64,000 bases of DNA from Microbacterium sp. 70-16 (GTDB taxonomy: Bacteria > Actinomycetota > Actinomycetes > Actinomycetales > Microbacteriaceae): positions 223,087 to 287,086 of the forward strand of contig NZ_MKTQ01000014.1 of the NCBI RefSeq assembly GCF_001898315.1, given 5' to 3'. The translations under genes and the position numbers were made by a program. The notes below the pieces were generated by a model, which saw only the letters and a program-made list of their open reading frames with translations, had not been told where the DNA came from and ran no database searches. Of this stretch, positions 34,359 to 43,287 are shown in pieces (within the stretch, counting starts at the first letter, position 1; each line of letters starts with the position of its first letter).

Positions 34359-34628
34359 ATGCCCAGCAACCTGCTCGCCGGTCCGCACCTGTGGATCCTC
34401 CTGATCGTGATCCTGCTGTTGTTCGGTGCGGCCAAGCTTCCGGCTCTCGCGAAGAGCATGGGTCAGTCGGCCCGTATCTTCAAGGGCGAGATGAAGGCCA
34501 TGAAGGACGATGACTCGCCCGCTGCGACGACCGAGTCGACGGCGGCGCCCGCCGACACGACCGGTGTGCAGCAGGCGACGGCAGCACCTGCCGACCCGGC
34601 GAAGCCGGGCGCGACAGACGCCTCCTGA
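34359..34628 (+). CDS. tatA: Sec-independent translocase subunit TatA
   Basis: The 89-residue protein has one N-terminal membrane helix (LWILLIVILLLFGAAKLP with the conserved FG hinge), an amphipathic helix (ALAKSMGQSARIFKGEMKAM) and an acidic, alanine-rich tail. It polymerises to pass folded twin-arginine substrates with TatC. A TAGACT hexamer at 34322-34327 and AAAGGGGA before the ATG give it its own promoter and leader despite following pafC closely. Confidence 0.95.
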   Translation: MPSNLLAGPHLWILLIVILLLFGAAKLPALAKSMGQSARIFKGEMKAMKDDDSPAATTESTAAPADTTGVQQATAAPADPAKPGATDAS

Positions 34629-34636
34629 CCGCGTCC

Positions 34637-35458
34637 GTGGCTACGGCCGAACACCCGCCGCTCCCTGCAGGGGAGGCTCCGCGCGGCGACAAGCGGATGT
34701 CGCTCGGACAGCACCTGGGTGAACTGCGCCGCCGCGTCATCATCGCGGCGATCGCGCTCGTCGTCGGGATGGTCGTCGCCTACTTCCTGACCGACTGGAT
34801 CATCGCCGCGATGACCGAGCCGATCCGCATCGTCGCGGAGCGCCGTGGTGACGACCCCGACGCGATCGTGCGGCTCATGTACTCGACGATCACGGGACCG
34901 TTCGACATGCGTCTGCGCATCTCGTTCGTCGTCGGCATCATCCTGTCTGCACCCGTGTGGCTCTGGCAGCTGTGGGCGTTCCTCATGCCGGGCCTGACCC
35001 GTAAGGAGATCCGCTACACGATCGGGTTCGTCTCGGCGGCCGTTCCGCTCTTCTTCGCCGGGTGTTATGTCGGCTGGTGGATCATGCCGCACATCGTCGA
35101 GCTGATGGCGACGTTCTCGGCCGAGGGATCGGTCAACCTGTACGAGGCGAAGTACTACTACGACTTCGTGTTCAAGCTCATCCTCGTCGTCGGCATCTCG
35201 TTCGTCGTCCCGGTGTTCCTGGTGGCACTCAACCTCGCCGGCATCATGAGTGGCAAGGCGATCCTGCGCTCGTGGCGGGTCGCCGTGATCATCGCGGTCG
35301 CCTTCGCGGGCCTTGCGCCCCCCGCCGCTGAGCTGGTCAGCATGCTGCTGCTCGCAGGCATCCTCATCGTCCTGTTCTTCGCGGCCGCGGGCCTGTCCAT
35401 GCTGTTCGACTACCGCCGCAGCAAGCGTGCGGCCGCCGAGCTCGGACCGCTCGCGTGA
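34637..35458 (+). CDS. tatC: Sec-independent translocase subunit TatC
   Basis: The 273-residue receptor subunit has six membrane helices. It has the conserved N-terminal MSLGQHLGELRRRVIIAA, with the twin-arginine-signal-binding glutamate, and the periplasmic P-F-rich segment WAFLMPGLTRKE. Start is GTG 34637, eight bases after tatA. Its stop overlaps the helicase start (GTGA). No tatB is nearby, as is usual in this group where it lies elsewhere. Confidence 0.95.
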   Translation: MATAEHPPLPAGEAPRGDKRMSLGQHLGELRRRVIIAAIALVVGMVVAYFLTDWIIAAMTEPIRIVAERRGDDPDAIVRLMYSTITGPFDMRLRISFVVGIILSAPVWLWQLWAFLMPGLTRKEIRYTIGFVSAAVPLFFAGCYVGWWIMPHIVELMATFSAEGSVNLYEAKYYYDFVFKLILVVGISFVVPVFLVALNLAGIMSGKAILRSWRVAVIIAVAFAGLAPPAAELVSMLLLAGILIVLFFAAAGLSMLFDYRRSKRAAAELGPLA

Positions 35459-37926
35459 GCGACCCCGCCGCGCGGTACGCGGCCGCGCAGTCGGCGCGCG
35501 CGCACCCGATCACCGCCGCGTTCGCGGCCGCGCAGCGCTTCGACCTCGACCCGTTCCAGACCGCCGGATGCCACGCGCTCGAAGACGGTCGCAGCGTGCT
35601 CGTGGCCGCCCCCACCGGCGCGGGCAAGACGATTGTGGGCGAGTTCGCGATCCACCTCGCCATGCTCACCGCCGACGAGAAGGCCTTCTACACAACGCCG
35701 ATGAAGGCGCTGTCGAATCAGAAGTTCCGCGAGCTGCAGGAGGTCTACGGCGAAGACCAGGTCGGCCTGCTCACCGGCGACACCAACATCAACGGCAACG
35801 CGCGCGTCGTCGTCATGACGACCGAAGTGCTGCGCAACATGCTGTACGCCGACTCTTCGGCACTGCGGGGTCTGCGTTACGTCGTGATGGACGAGGTGCA
35901 CTACCTCGCCGACCGGTTCCGCGGCGCCGTGTGGGAAGAGGTCATCATCCACCTGCCGCCGGATGTGCGGCTGATCTCGCTGTCGGCGACGGTCTCCAAC
36001 GCCGAAGAGTTCGGCGACTGGCTCGACACCGTCCGCGGCGACACCGAGGTCATCGTCTCTGAGACCCGCCCGGTGCCGCTCGAGCAGCACGTCCTCGTGC
36101 GCGGCGACCTGCTGCCGCTGTTCGACGACCGTGCCGGCATCGCGACGGCGCAGGTCAATCAAGAGCTCATGCGCATCCGCGGCGGCAGCGGCGCCCGTTA
36201 CGAGAACAACCGGCAGGCGCAGCAGTCGCGTGCGCACGGTGTGCGGGATGCCGCGCGGCGCCCCCACCGGGGCGGCAGTCGGCCCGTACGGTCGGCGAAC
36301 ATGCAGCGCATCGAGCGGCTCGACCGGCCCCAGGTCGTGGAGCTACTCGAGCGCGCCAACCTGCTGCCGGCGATCTTCTTCATCTTCAGCCGTGCCGGCT
36401 GCGACGGGGCGGTGCAGCAGGTGCGCCGTTCGGGCCTGCGCCTGACGACGCGCGAAGAACGCGATGAGATCCGTCAGATCATCGATGAGCGCATGCGCAC
36501 GATGCCCGACGACGATCTCGACGTGCTGGGCTTCGGCGAGTGGCGCGACAACCTCGAGCGCGGCGTCGCTGCGCACCACGCGGGGCTGCTGCCGGCGTTC
36601 AAAGAAGTCGTCGAAGAGCTGTTCCGCCGCAAGCTCGTGAAGGCCGTCTTCGCGACCGAGACGCTCGCACTCGGCATCAACATGCCCGCCCGCACCGTCG
36701 TGCTCGAAAAGCTCGAGAAGTTCAACGGCGAGGCGCGTGTCGCGATCACCTCGGGGGAGTACACCCAGCTCACCGGACGGGCCGGGCGTCGCGGCATCGA
36801 CGTCGAGGGGCACGCCGTCATCCAGTGGACCGAGTCGCTCGATCCGCAGGCGGTCGCTGCTCTGGCATCCCGCCGCACGTATCCGCTGAACTCGAGCTTC
36901 CGCCCGACGTACAACATGGCAGTGAACCTCATCGACCAGTTCGGCCGCGAGCGGGCGCGCGAGATCTTGGAGTCGTCGTTCGCGCAGTTCCAGGCCGACC
37001 GCGCCGTCGTGGGCCTCGCCCGCGAGGTGAAGGATGCCGAGGAGTCCCTCGCCGGCTACGCGAAGGCGATGGCCTGCGACCGCGGCGACTTCGTCGAGTA
37101 TGCGGGGCTGCGCGCGGAGCTCAGCGAGGTCGAGAAGCTCAATCGCGCCGACCGCACGGCGCCCGCCCGCATCAGGGCGCAGCGCCAGAACGACATCCAG
37201 TCGCTGCGCCGGAGACTGCAGCGCCACGCCTGTCATTCGTGCCCCGACCGTGAGGCTCACGCGCGCTGGGGCGAGCGTTACGCGAAACTGCAGCGGCGCG
37301 TCGACAAGGTGCGGCGTCAGATCGAGGCCCGCACGGGGACGGTCGCGCGCGTGTTCGACCGCGTCGTCGACGTGCTCGTGAGCCTGGACTACGTCCGCAT
37401 CGCGGGCGACGAGACGGCGACACTGACACCGGCCGGCAAGACGATGAAGCGGATCTACGGCGAGCGCGACCTGCTCGTCGCCGAGTCGCTGCGGCAGGGC
37501 CTGTGGACGTCGCTGGATGCCCCGGGCCTGGCCGCCCTCGCCTGCTGCCTCGTCTACGAGCCGCGGCGCGATTCGGATGGTCCTGGCGAGCACGGGCTGC
37601 CGCGTGGGCCGTTCCGCCAGGCGCTGACGGCGACGCAGGAGCTGTGGGCACGGCTCGACGACCTCGAGCGCGATCACTTCCTTCCCGGAAGCGAGCCCGT
37701 CGCGACGGGGCTCGCGACCGCGATGCACTCGTGGGCCCGCGGCGCGACGCTCGATCGTGCACTCGACGAGGCAGATCTCGCCGCGGGCGACTTCGTCCGA
37801 TGGGCGAAGCAGACGATCGATCTGCTCGATCAGCTGTCGATCGTCGCGGACGGGCCCGTCGCGGTCACCGCGCGCAAGGCACTCGAAGCGGTCCGACGCG
37901 GCATCGTCGTGTACGGGTCGCTGTGA
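35455..37926 (+). CDS. helY: HelY/Mtr4-like SF2 helicase
   Basis: The 823-residue ATP-dependent helicase has AAPTGAGKTIVGEFA, VVMDEVHYLADRFRGAVWEE (DEVH), LISLSATVSNAEEF, and GRAGRRGIDVEGHAV (motif VI). The Ski2/Mtr4-type C-terminal region follows, with a CHSCPDREAH cysteine pair near residue 600. It is homologous to mycobacterial HelY and probably remodels RNA in exosome-like decay or repair. A basic insert at about residues 245-285 follows motif Ia-III. It is coupled to tatC by GTGA and to lnt by another GTGA. Confidence 0.9.
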   Translation: MSDPAARYAAAQSARAHPITAAFAAAQRFDLDPFQTAGCHALEDGRSVLVAAPTGAGKTIVGEFAIHLAMLTADEKAFYTTPMKALSNQKFRELQEVYGEDQVGLLTGDTNINGNARVVVMTTEVLRNMLYADSSALRGLRYVVMDEVHYLADRFRGAVWEEVIIHLPPDVRLISLSATVSNAEEFGDWLDTVRGDTEVIVSETRPVPLEQHVLVRGDLLPLFDDRAGIATAQVNQELMRIRGGSGARYENNRQAQQSRAHGVRDAARRPHRGGSRPVRSANMQRIERLDRPQVVELLERANLLPAIFFIFSRAGCDGAVQQVRRSGLRLTTREERDEIRQIIDERMRTMPDDDLDVLGFGEWRDNLERGVAAHHAGLLPAFKEVVEELFRRKLVKAVFATETLALGINMPARTVVLEKLEKFNGEARVAITSGEYTQLTGRAGRRGIDVEGHAVIQWTESLDPQAVAALASRRTYPLNSSFRPTYNMAVNLIDQFGRERAREILESSFAQFQADRAVVGLAREVKDAEESLAGYAKAMACDRGDFVEYAGLRAELSEVEKLNRADRTAPARIRAQRQNDIQSLRRRLQRHACHSCPDREAHARWGERYAKLQRRVDKVRRQIEARTGTVARVFDRVVDVLVSLDYVRIAGDETATLTPAGKTMKRIYGERDLLVAESLRQGLWTSLDAPGLAALACCLVYEPRRDSDGPGEHGLPRGPFRQALTATQELWARLDDLERDHFLPGSEPVATGLATAMHSWARGATLDRALDEADLAAGDFVRWAKQTIDLLDQLSIVADGPVAVTARKALEAVRRGIVVYGSL

Positions 37927-39530
37927 GCGCGGCCGCTGTGAACGAGGCCGCTGCGAACGAGGCCCCTGCGAACGAGCCCCGGCCGCTGCTGCCGCTGTGG
38001 GGAGCCGTACTCGCCGCAGCCGCGGGCGGGCTGGTGCTCACGCTCGCGTTCCCCGCCGTCTCGTGGTGGCCGGTCGTGTTCGTCGCGGTGCCGCTCGCGC
38101 TCGTGAGCCTCATCGGCCGCCGCGCGTGGGGAGCCGTGCTCGTCGGCTTCGTCTTCGGTGCCGCGCTGTTCTTCGTCAACCTGTCGTTCACGGCGCGCTA
38201 CCTGGGGCCGGTCCCGTGGATCGCCCTGTCGACGCTCGAGGCGCTGCTCACGGCGGCGATGGCGGTGCCGATCACGCTGGCGTACCGCTGGCTGCCGCGC
38301 ATCGCACCCGGCGCGTGGGGACGCCTGCTCGCATTGCCCGCGCTCGTCGCGGGCCTGTGGGTCTCGCGCGAGGAGCTTCTCGGCACCTTCCCGTACGGCG
38401 GGTTCCCTTGGGCGCGACTGGGCGTCACGCAGGCATCCTCGCCCCTCGCCGACGTGGCGTCGTGGACCGGCATGAGCGGGCTCTCGTTCCTGATCGCGTT
38501 CGCCTGTGCTGCCGGGCTCGAGTTCGCGCGGCGCCGCCACCGGCGCGACGTGCGCGACCTGCGCGGCGTGATCCCGGCGGTGGCGGCGCTGGCGATCCTG
38601 TTCGCCCTGCCGCAGTTCCCGACGACGGATGCCGGGACGATCCGCGTCGGCGCCGTGCAGGGCAACGGTCCGGCGGGCTACTTCGACGAGCGCCAGCCGT
38701 ACGACGTCCTGCGCGCACAACTTGCCGCGACGGAGCCCATCGAGGACGAGAACCTCGACGTGCTGCTGTGGCCCGAGGGCGGCGTCGACGCCGACCCGAC
38801 GCAGAACGAGTCGGTCGCACGCACGCTCGATCAGCTCAGCGCCCGCATCGATGCGCCGCTGCTGATCAGCGCCGTCACTCAGCGCGGCGAGGACTACTTC
38901 AACTCGTCACTGGTCTGGGAAGCCGGCGCCGAGAACCCGACGCAGACGTACGACAAGCGGCATCCGGTGCCCTTCGGCGAGTACGTTCCCGACCGGTGGC
39001 TCTGGCGGCAGTTCGCGCCAGATCTGATCGATCTCATCCAGCGCGAGTACACGCCGGGCACCGCCGTGCCGTTCGTCGACATCAATGGTGTGGGGGTCGG
39101 CCTCGCGATCTGCTTCGACGTGATCTACGACGACGTCATCCGCGACGGCGCGCTCGCGGGCGCGCAGGTCTACATGTTCCAGACCAACAACGCCGACTTC
39201 CGCGGCACCGACGAGAATCTGCAGCAGCTCGCCTTCGCCCGCATGCGTGCGATCGAGTCGGGGCGCGCCGTGGTGAACCTCTCGACCGTCGGCACAAGCC
39301 AGGTCATCGCGCCCGACGGCAGCACGCTCGACACGTTGCCCGCCGATGAGGCCGGTGCGATGGTCACCGACGTGCCGCTGCACACGGGGCTCACACCCGC
39401 GATGATCGCGGGCCCGGCCGTACAGACGACGCTGGGGTGGGGGAGTGTGCTCGCCCTCGCCGTGATCGGCCTCCTCACGCGGCGGCGCGGGCGAGTTCCG
39501 GGTACGACGAAGACGTCGGCCCCCGAATAG
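37923..39530 (+). CDS. lnt: Apolipoprotein N-acyltransferase
   Basis: The 535-residue membrane enzyme adds the third acyl chain to lipoproteins. It has about six N-terminal membrane helices and a carbon-nitrogen hydrolase domain (about residues 235-490). The triad lies in VLLWPEGGVD (Glu), TYDKRHPVPFGEYVP (Lys) and GLAICFDVIYDD (Cys), and a last helix follows. Start GTG 37923 overlaps the helY stop. Residues 6-19 come from a three-unit tandem DNA repeat (NEAAA/NEAPA/NEPRP). Its stop lies inside the loop of the terminator at 39512-39546. Confidence 0.9.
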   Translation: MSAAAVNEAAANEAPANEPRPLLPLWGAVLAAAAGGLVLTLAFPAVSWWPVVFVAVPLALVSLIGRRAWGAVLVGFVFGAALFFVNLSFTARYLGPVPWIALSTLEALLTAAMAVPITLAYRWLPRIAPGAWGRLLALPALVAGLWVSREELLGTFPYGGFPWARLGVTQASSPLADVASWTGMSGLSFLIAFACAAGLEFARRRHRRDVRDLRGVIPAVAALAILFALPQFPTTDAGTIRVGAVQGNGPAGYFDERQPYDVLRAQLAATEPIEDENLDVLLWPEGGVDADPTQNESVARTLDQLSARIDAPLLISAVTQRGEDYFNSSLVWEAGAENPTQTYDKRHPVPFGEYVPDRWLWRQFAPDLIDLIQREYTPGTAVPFVDINGVGVGLAICFDVIYDDVIRDGALAGAQVYMFQTNNADFRGTDENLQQLAFARMRAIESGRAVVNLSTVGTSQVIAPDGSTLDTLPADEAGAMVTDVPLHTGLTPAMIAGPAVQTTLGWGSVLALAVIGLLTRRRGRVPGTTKTSAPE

Positions 39531-39546
39531 TTCGGGAACCGACGTC
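39512..39546. terminator. Bidirectional terminator between lnt and rbpA
   Basis: GACGTCGG at 39512-39519 pairs with CCGACGTC at 39539-39546. Inside it CCCGAA-TAG-TTCGGG makes a second stem, whose three-base loop is the lnt stop codon. It also lies 27 bases beyond the convergent rbpA stop. There is no long T tract. Confidence 0.75.
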
Positions 39547-39573
39547 CGGGGGATCGTCGACGCGGGTGCGGAC

Positions 39574-39945
39574 TCAGGCCGTGAGGCGAGTGTCGCCGGC
39601 GCCACGACGGGCGCGCAGCAGAGCGAGACGCTCTTCGAGGAGTTCCTCGAGCTCGGGAACGGTGCGGCGCTCCAGGAGCATGTCCCAGTGGGTGCGGGCG
39701 ACCTTGTCGCCGGAGTGGTCGACCTCGACGACGGTGTCGCCGATGCGGCGCACGGCCTCGGCGCCGCACGTGCGGCACTCCCAGGCCTCGGGCACCTCTG
39801 CGTCGGCGGCGAATGTCATGGTGGTCTCACGTCCGCACTGCGTGCAGACGTACGTGTGGTTGGCGCGCTCATGGAACACGACGCCTTCTTCGCTCTGTAG
39901 GCTGGAAGCGCCGAGTCGGATGCCGCGCAGGCTGCGATCTGCCAT
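39574..39945 (-). CDS. rbpA: RNA polymerase-binding protein RbpA
   Basis: The 123-residue actinobacterial transcription factor stabilises sigma-containing open complexes. It has the core zinc-binding domain CTQCGRETTMTF...CRTCGAEA, an N-terminal tail MADRSLRGIRLGA, the basic linker and the C-terminal sigma-interaction helix RTHWDMLLERRTVPELEELLEERL. AGAGGA six bases upstream fixes the ATG at 39943-39945. The protein contacts RNA polymerase and principal sigma factors, and its presence is a marker for Actinomycetota. Confidence 0.95.
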   Translation of the reverse strand: MADRSLRGIRLGASSLQSEEGVVFHERANHTYVCTQCGRETTMTFAADAEVPEAWECRTCGAEAVRRIGDTVVEVDHSGDKVARTHWDMLLERRTVPELEELLEERLALLRARRGAGDTRLTA

Positions 39946-40073
39946 TGTGTGGTCCTCTCGTCCGTACAGGTATAACGCGCTCACCTGTGTGCATCATCCG
40001 AACGGATGCCGCGTCGCGCCCTTTCACAGCCGATGCTCAGCGCCCGGCCCGGTGTTTCAGGCGGCCCGGTGGT

Positions 40074-40850
40074 TCAGGATCCGCGGTGCGCGGCGATCGC
40101 CGCCAGGGCGAGGTCGGCGCGGTCGGTCACGAGACCGTCGACGCCCAGAGCGAGCAGACGATCCATGTCGGCGCGCTCGTTGATCGTCCACACGTGCACC
40201 TCGGTGCCTGCGGCATGCGCTGCGCGCACGAGCCGCGGTGTCACGACACGCAGGGCGCCCGCGCGCTCGGGGATCTGCAGCGCGTCGATACCGCGCAGCG
40301 CACGGCGCACCAGCGCGTGCGACCCCGTCGCCACGGCGGCGAGCACGCGTGCGACGGTCGCCTGTCCGGCGGAGGTGGCGGGCGTGCCGCCCGCGGCGTG
40401 CGCGGCCTCCATGGCGGCGCGGCGGCGGGCATCCGAGAAGCTCGTCAGCAGCACGCGATCCGCGTTGCGCCCGGCGAGGCGGCCCAGGGGGAGGGCGGCG
40501 CCGGCGGCTTTGACATCGAAGTTGAACCTCAGCGTCGGGAACGCGCTCAGCGCTTCCGCAGCCGTGACAAGCTCGCCGCGATCGGCCATGATGTGGCGCA
40601 GATCCGCGAGGCGCACGTCGGCGATGGCGCGCGAATCACCCGCGACGCGCGTCAGGTCGTCGTCGTGGAACAGCACCACGACGCCGTCTGCGGTCAGATG
40701 ACAGTCCGACTCGACGTAGCTCGCCCCCGCGGCATGGGCGGCAGCGAAGGCCGCGAGCGTGTTCTCGACAACGTCGGTCGCTCCGGGTGGGACGAACCCG
40801 CGATGCGCCAGCACGCGCGGCGCACGCGCGTGGAACCACGGGTGCGTCAC
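40074..40850 (-). CDS. Glycerophosphodiester phosphodiesterase
   Basis: The 258-residue TIM-barrel enzyme has VLAHRGFVPPGATDVVENTLAAF (catalytic His/Arg, metal Glu), ASYVESDCHLTADGVVVLFHDDDLTRV (metal and second His) and a C-terminal VHVWTINERADMDRLLALGVDGLVTD. It hydrolyses glycerophosphodiesters to glycerol-3-phosphate and an alcohol. There is no signal peptide, so it acts inside the cell. Its GTG start overlaps the stop of the SPFH gene by four bases (GTGA), making it the third gene of an NfeD-SPFH-GDPD operon. Confidence 0.9.
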   Translation of the reverse strand: MTHPWFHARAPRVLAHRGFVPPGATDVVENTLAAFAAAHAAGASYVESDCHLTADGVVVLFHDDDLTRVAGDSRAIADVRLADLRHIMADRGELVTAAEALSAFPTLRFNFDVKAAGAALPLGRLAGRNADRVLLTSFSDARRRAAMEAAHAAGGTPATSAGQATVARVLAAVATGSHALVRRALRGIDALQIPERAGALRVVTPRLVRAAHAAGTEVHVWTINERADMDRLLALGVDGLVTDRADLALAAIAAHRGS

Positions 40851-41854
40851 GGCAGCGTCGGGGGTGCCGCCGGCGGTTCCTGCTCTGCCGGCGGGCTCTG
40901 GCGCACACGCGTCGCCGGCGGCGCCGTGACCGTCGAAGCCGCGTTCGCTGTGGCACCCGCACCCGCGGCGAACGCCGAGCCGAGGCCCTTCATCGCCTCG
41001 GTGAACTCGCTCGGGATGATCCACATCTTGTTCGACGAGCCTTCACTGATCTTCGGCAGCGTCTGCAGGTACTGGTAGGCGAGCAGCTTGTCGTCGGGGC
41101 GGCCCTGATGGATCGCCTCGAACACGTTCTGGATCGCGGCAGCCTCACCCTCGGCACGCAGGATCGCGGCCTGCTTCTCACCCTCGGCGCGCAGGATGTC
41201 GGCCTGGCGGCGCCCCTCGGCCTCGAGGATCTGCGACTGCTTCGAGCCCTCGGCGGTCAGGATCGTCGCACGACGCTCGCGCTCGGCGCGCATCTGCTTC
41301 TCCATCGAGTCCTGGATAGAGTGCGGCGGATCGATCGCCTTGAGCTCGACCCGCGAGACGCGCAGGCCCCACTTGCCGGTCGCCTCATCGAGCACGACCC
41401 GCAGCTGTCCGTTGATCTCGTCGCGGCTCGTGAGGGCCTCTTCGAGGTTGAGGCCGCCGACCACGTTGCGCAGCGTCGTCGTGGTCAGCTGCTCGACGGC
41501 ACCGAGGTAGTTGGCGATCTCGTAGGTTGCGGCACGGGCATCCGTCACCTGGAAGTACACGACGGTGTCGATCGACACGACGAGGTTGTCTTCGGTGATC
41601 ACCGGCTGCGGCGGGAAGGACACGACCTGCTCGCGCATGTCGACGAGCGGGCGCAGCCGGTCGATGAACGGCACGAGCAGGTTCAGGCCGGGGGAGAGGG
41701 TGCGCTGGTAGCGGCCGAGTCGCTCGACGATGCCTGCGTACGCCTGCGGAATGATCCGGATCGAGCGGAAGATCACGACGATCACGAAGATCGCGATGAC
41801 GATGAGCAGGATGATCACGAAGATCTGTCCCGCGAAGGCTCCGATGTCGACCAT
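40847..41854 (-). CDS. SPFH/stomatin-like membrane scaffold protein
   Basis: The 335-residue protein has one N-terminal membrane helix (IFVIILLIVIAIFVIVVIF) and an SPFH domain (IRIIPQAYAGIVERLGRYQRTLSPGLN onward). It also has a coiled-coil region of repeated AEGxxQAxILRAEG units at about residues 205-255, and an Ala/Pro-rich tail. It is a bacterial stomatin-type protein thought to organise membrane domains or quality control with its NfeD partner. The ATG shares one base with the nfeD stop. Confidence 0.9.
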   Translation of the reverse strand: MVDIGAFAGQIFVIILLIVIAIFVIVVIFRSIRIIPQAYAGIVERLGRYQRTLSPGLNLLVPFIDRLRPLVDMREQVVSFPPQPVITEDNLVVSIDTVVYFQVTDARAATYEIANYLGAVEQLTTTTLRNVVGGLNLEEALTSRDEINGQLRVVLDEATGKWGLRVSRVELKAIDPPHSIQDSMEKQMRAERERRATILTAEGSKQSQILEAEGRRQADILRAEGEKQAAILRAEGEAAAIQNVFEAIHQGRPDDKLLAYQYLQTLPKISEGSSNKMWIIPSEFTEAMKGLGSAFAAGAGATANAASTVTAPPATRVRQSPPAEQEPPAAPPTLP

Positions 41855-42360
41855 CAGTCGGTGCTCCTGTCGGTGGATGCGTCGGGTGTGTCGGCTGCGG
41901 CAGCCGGTTCGTGGATGACTTCGACCATCGCTCCGCGCACGGCGGTGACCACAACGCGGTCGCCGACGGCGAGGTCGTCGCTGCCTGGCGAACGGGTCAC
42001 CGACCAGAGCTCGCCGTTGTCGAGGCGCACCGAGGCGACGTCGTCGGTGAACGGCGCGATCAGGCGCCCGCCGAGGCCGTAAATGGCATCGACATTGGTC
42101 GGGTGCAGCGCGCTCGAGCGGTGCAGGGCACGCAGCAGCAGCGGGCGGATCGTGAACAGCAGCAGAGCTGAGACGGATGCCGCTGCCAGCACCTGCAGCC
42201 ACCACACGCCGCCGAGCAGGTTCACGCCGAGGCCGCCGATGAGGGTGCCGGCGGCGAGCATGAGGAAGGTGAACTCGAGGGTCAGCAGCTCGATGATCAC
42301 GAACAGCAACGCCAGAACCAGCCATGCGATCCACATGTACTGGGTCAGATCCGGCAACAT
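41854..42360 (-). CDS. NfeD-family membrane protein (short form)
   Basis: The 168-residue protein has three or four membrane segments (IAWLVLALLFVIIELLTLEFTFLMLAAGTLIG, then LLGGVWWLQVLAAASVSALLLF) and a C-terminal OB fold (GGRLIAPFTDDVASVRLDNGELWSVTR). It is the short NfeD type lacking a protease domain and partners with the stomatin-like protein encoded downstream. GAAGGAG eight bases upstream supports the ATG at 42358-42360. Confidence 0.88.
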   Translation of the reverse strand: MLPDLTQYMWIAWLVLALLFVIIELLTLEFTFLMLAAGTLIGGLGVNLLGGVWWLQVLAAASVSALLLFTIRPLLLRALHRSSALHPTNVDAIYGLGGRLIAPFTDDVASVRLDNGELWSVTRSPGSDDLAVGDRVVVTAVRGAMVEVIHEPAAAADTPDASTDRSTD

Positions 42361-42520
42361 CTTGACGCTCCTTCGGCGCTTCTTTCTGCACCCTAACACC
42401 GCGGTGCGCGCGTGCCGGGCTGGCGGCGCCGTGGTTGCCATGTCGGCGGCGCCCTGGTTGATAGTGTCGATGCGTCGCCCGGATGCCCCGGGAACCCCCT
42501 CACGCACTGCAGGAGTACCC

Positions 42521-43285
42521 ATGTCTCAGCCCCTCGCCGCCGGCTCGCTCACCGGAAAGACCGCCCTCGTCACGGGCTCGTCGCGGGGCGTGGGCGCCGA
42601 CACGGTGACCTACCTCGCGCAGGCGGGCGCGAACGTCGTCATCAACTTCCGCAACAAGGCCCCGCGGGCAGAGAAGCTCGCCGCACAGTTGCGCGAACTG
42701 GGTGTCGAAGCGCTCGTCGTCGGCGCCGATCTCACCGACCCGGCATCCGTCGCCGACATGATGACGCAGATCCACGACACGTTCGGCGGGCTCGACCTTC
42801 TGGTACTCAACGCCTCGGGTGGCATGGAGAGCGGCATGGCCGAGGACTACGCGCTCGTCCTCAACCGCGACGCGCAGTTGAATGTGCTCGATGCCGCGCT
42901 GCCGCTGCTCGGTGACGGGTCGCGTGTCGTGTTCGTCACGAGCCACCAGGCCCACTTCATCCGCACGACGCCGACGATGCCCGAGTACGAGCCCGTCGCG
43001 CTCTCCAAGCGCGCCGGCGAAGACGCACTGCGCGAGCGGATCCCCGCCCTCACTGAAAAGGGCATCGAGTTCGTGGTCGTCTCGGGCGACATGATCGAGG
43101 GCACGATCACGGCGACGCTGCTCGAGCGCGCCAACCCCGGTGCGATCGCACAGCGCCGCGAGTCGGCCGGCAAGCTCTACAACGTCGCCGAGTTCGCCGC
43201 CGAAGTCGCCCTCGCCGCCGTCGATCCGGTCCCGAGCGACAACACGCGCCTGGTCGGAGATGTGAGCTCGTTCGGAGGGGAGTGA
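42521..43285 (+). CDS. Short-chain dehydrogenase/reductase
   Basis: The 254-residue protein has the cofactor motif ALVTGSSRGVGADTV and the strand LVLNASGG in place of NNAG. VFVTSHQAH follows, where the catalytic serine position reads TS, and the tyrosine appears as MPEYEPVALSK. The shift of the Y-x-x-x-K pattern (YEPVALSK) means catalysis may be atypical. The substrate is unknown. AGGAG lies five bases before the ATG. The gene overlaps the S9 peptidase reading frame closely and is probably cotranscribed with it. Confidence 0.78.
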   Translation: MSQPLAAGSLTGKTALVTGSSRGVGADTVTYLAQAGANVVINFRNKAPRAEKLAAQLRELGVEALVVGADLTDPASVADMMTQIHDTFGGLDLLVLNASGGMESGMAEDYALVLNRDAQLNVLDAALPLLGDGSRVVFVTSHQAHFIRTTPTMPEYEPVALSKRAGEDALRERIPALTEKGIEFVVVSGDMIEGTITATLLERANPGAIAQRRESAGKLYNVAEFAAEVALAAVDPVPSDNTRLVGDVSSFGGE

Positions 43286-43287
43286 GC

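Noticed and set aside
40787..42082. Long plus-strand frame of 431 codons across GDPD/SPFH/NfeD
   Set aside because: It is opposite three well-supported genes with overlapping starts and has biased, repetitive composition.
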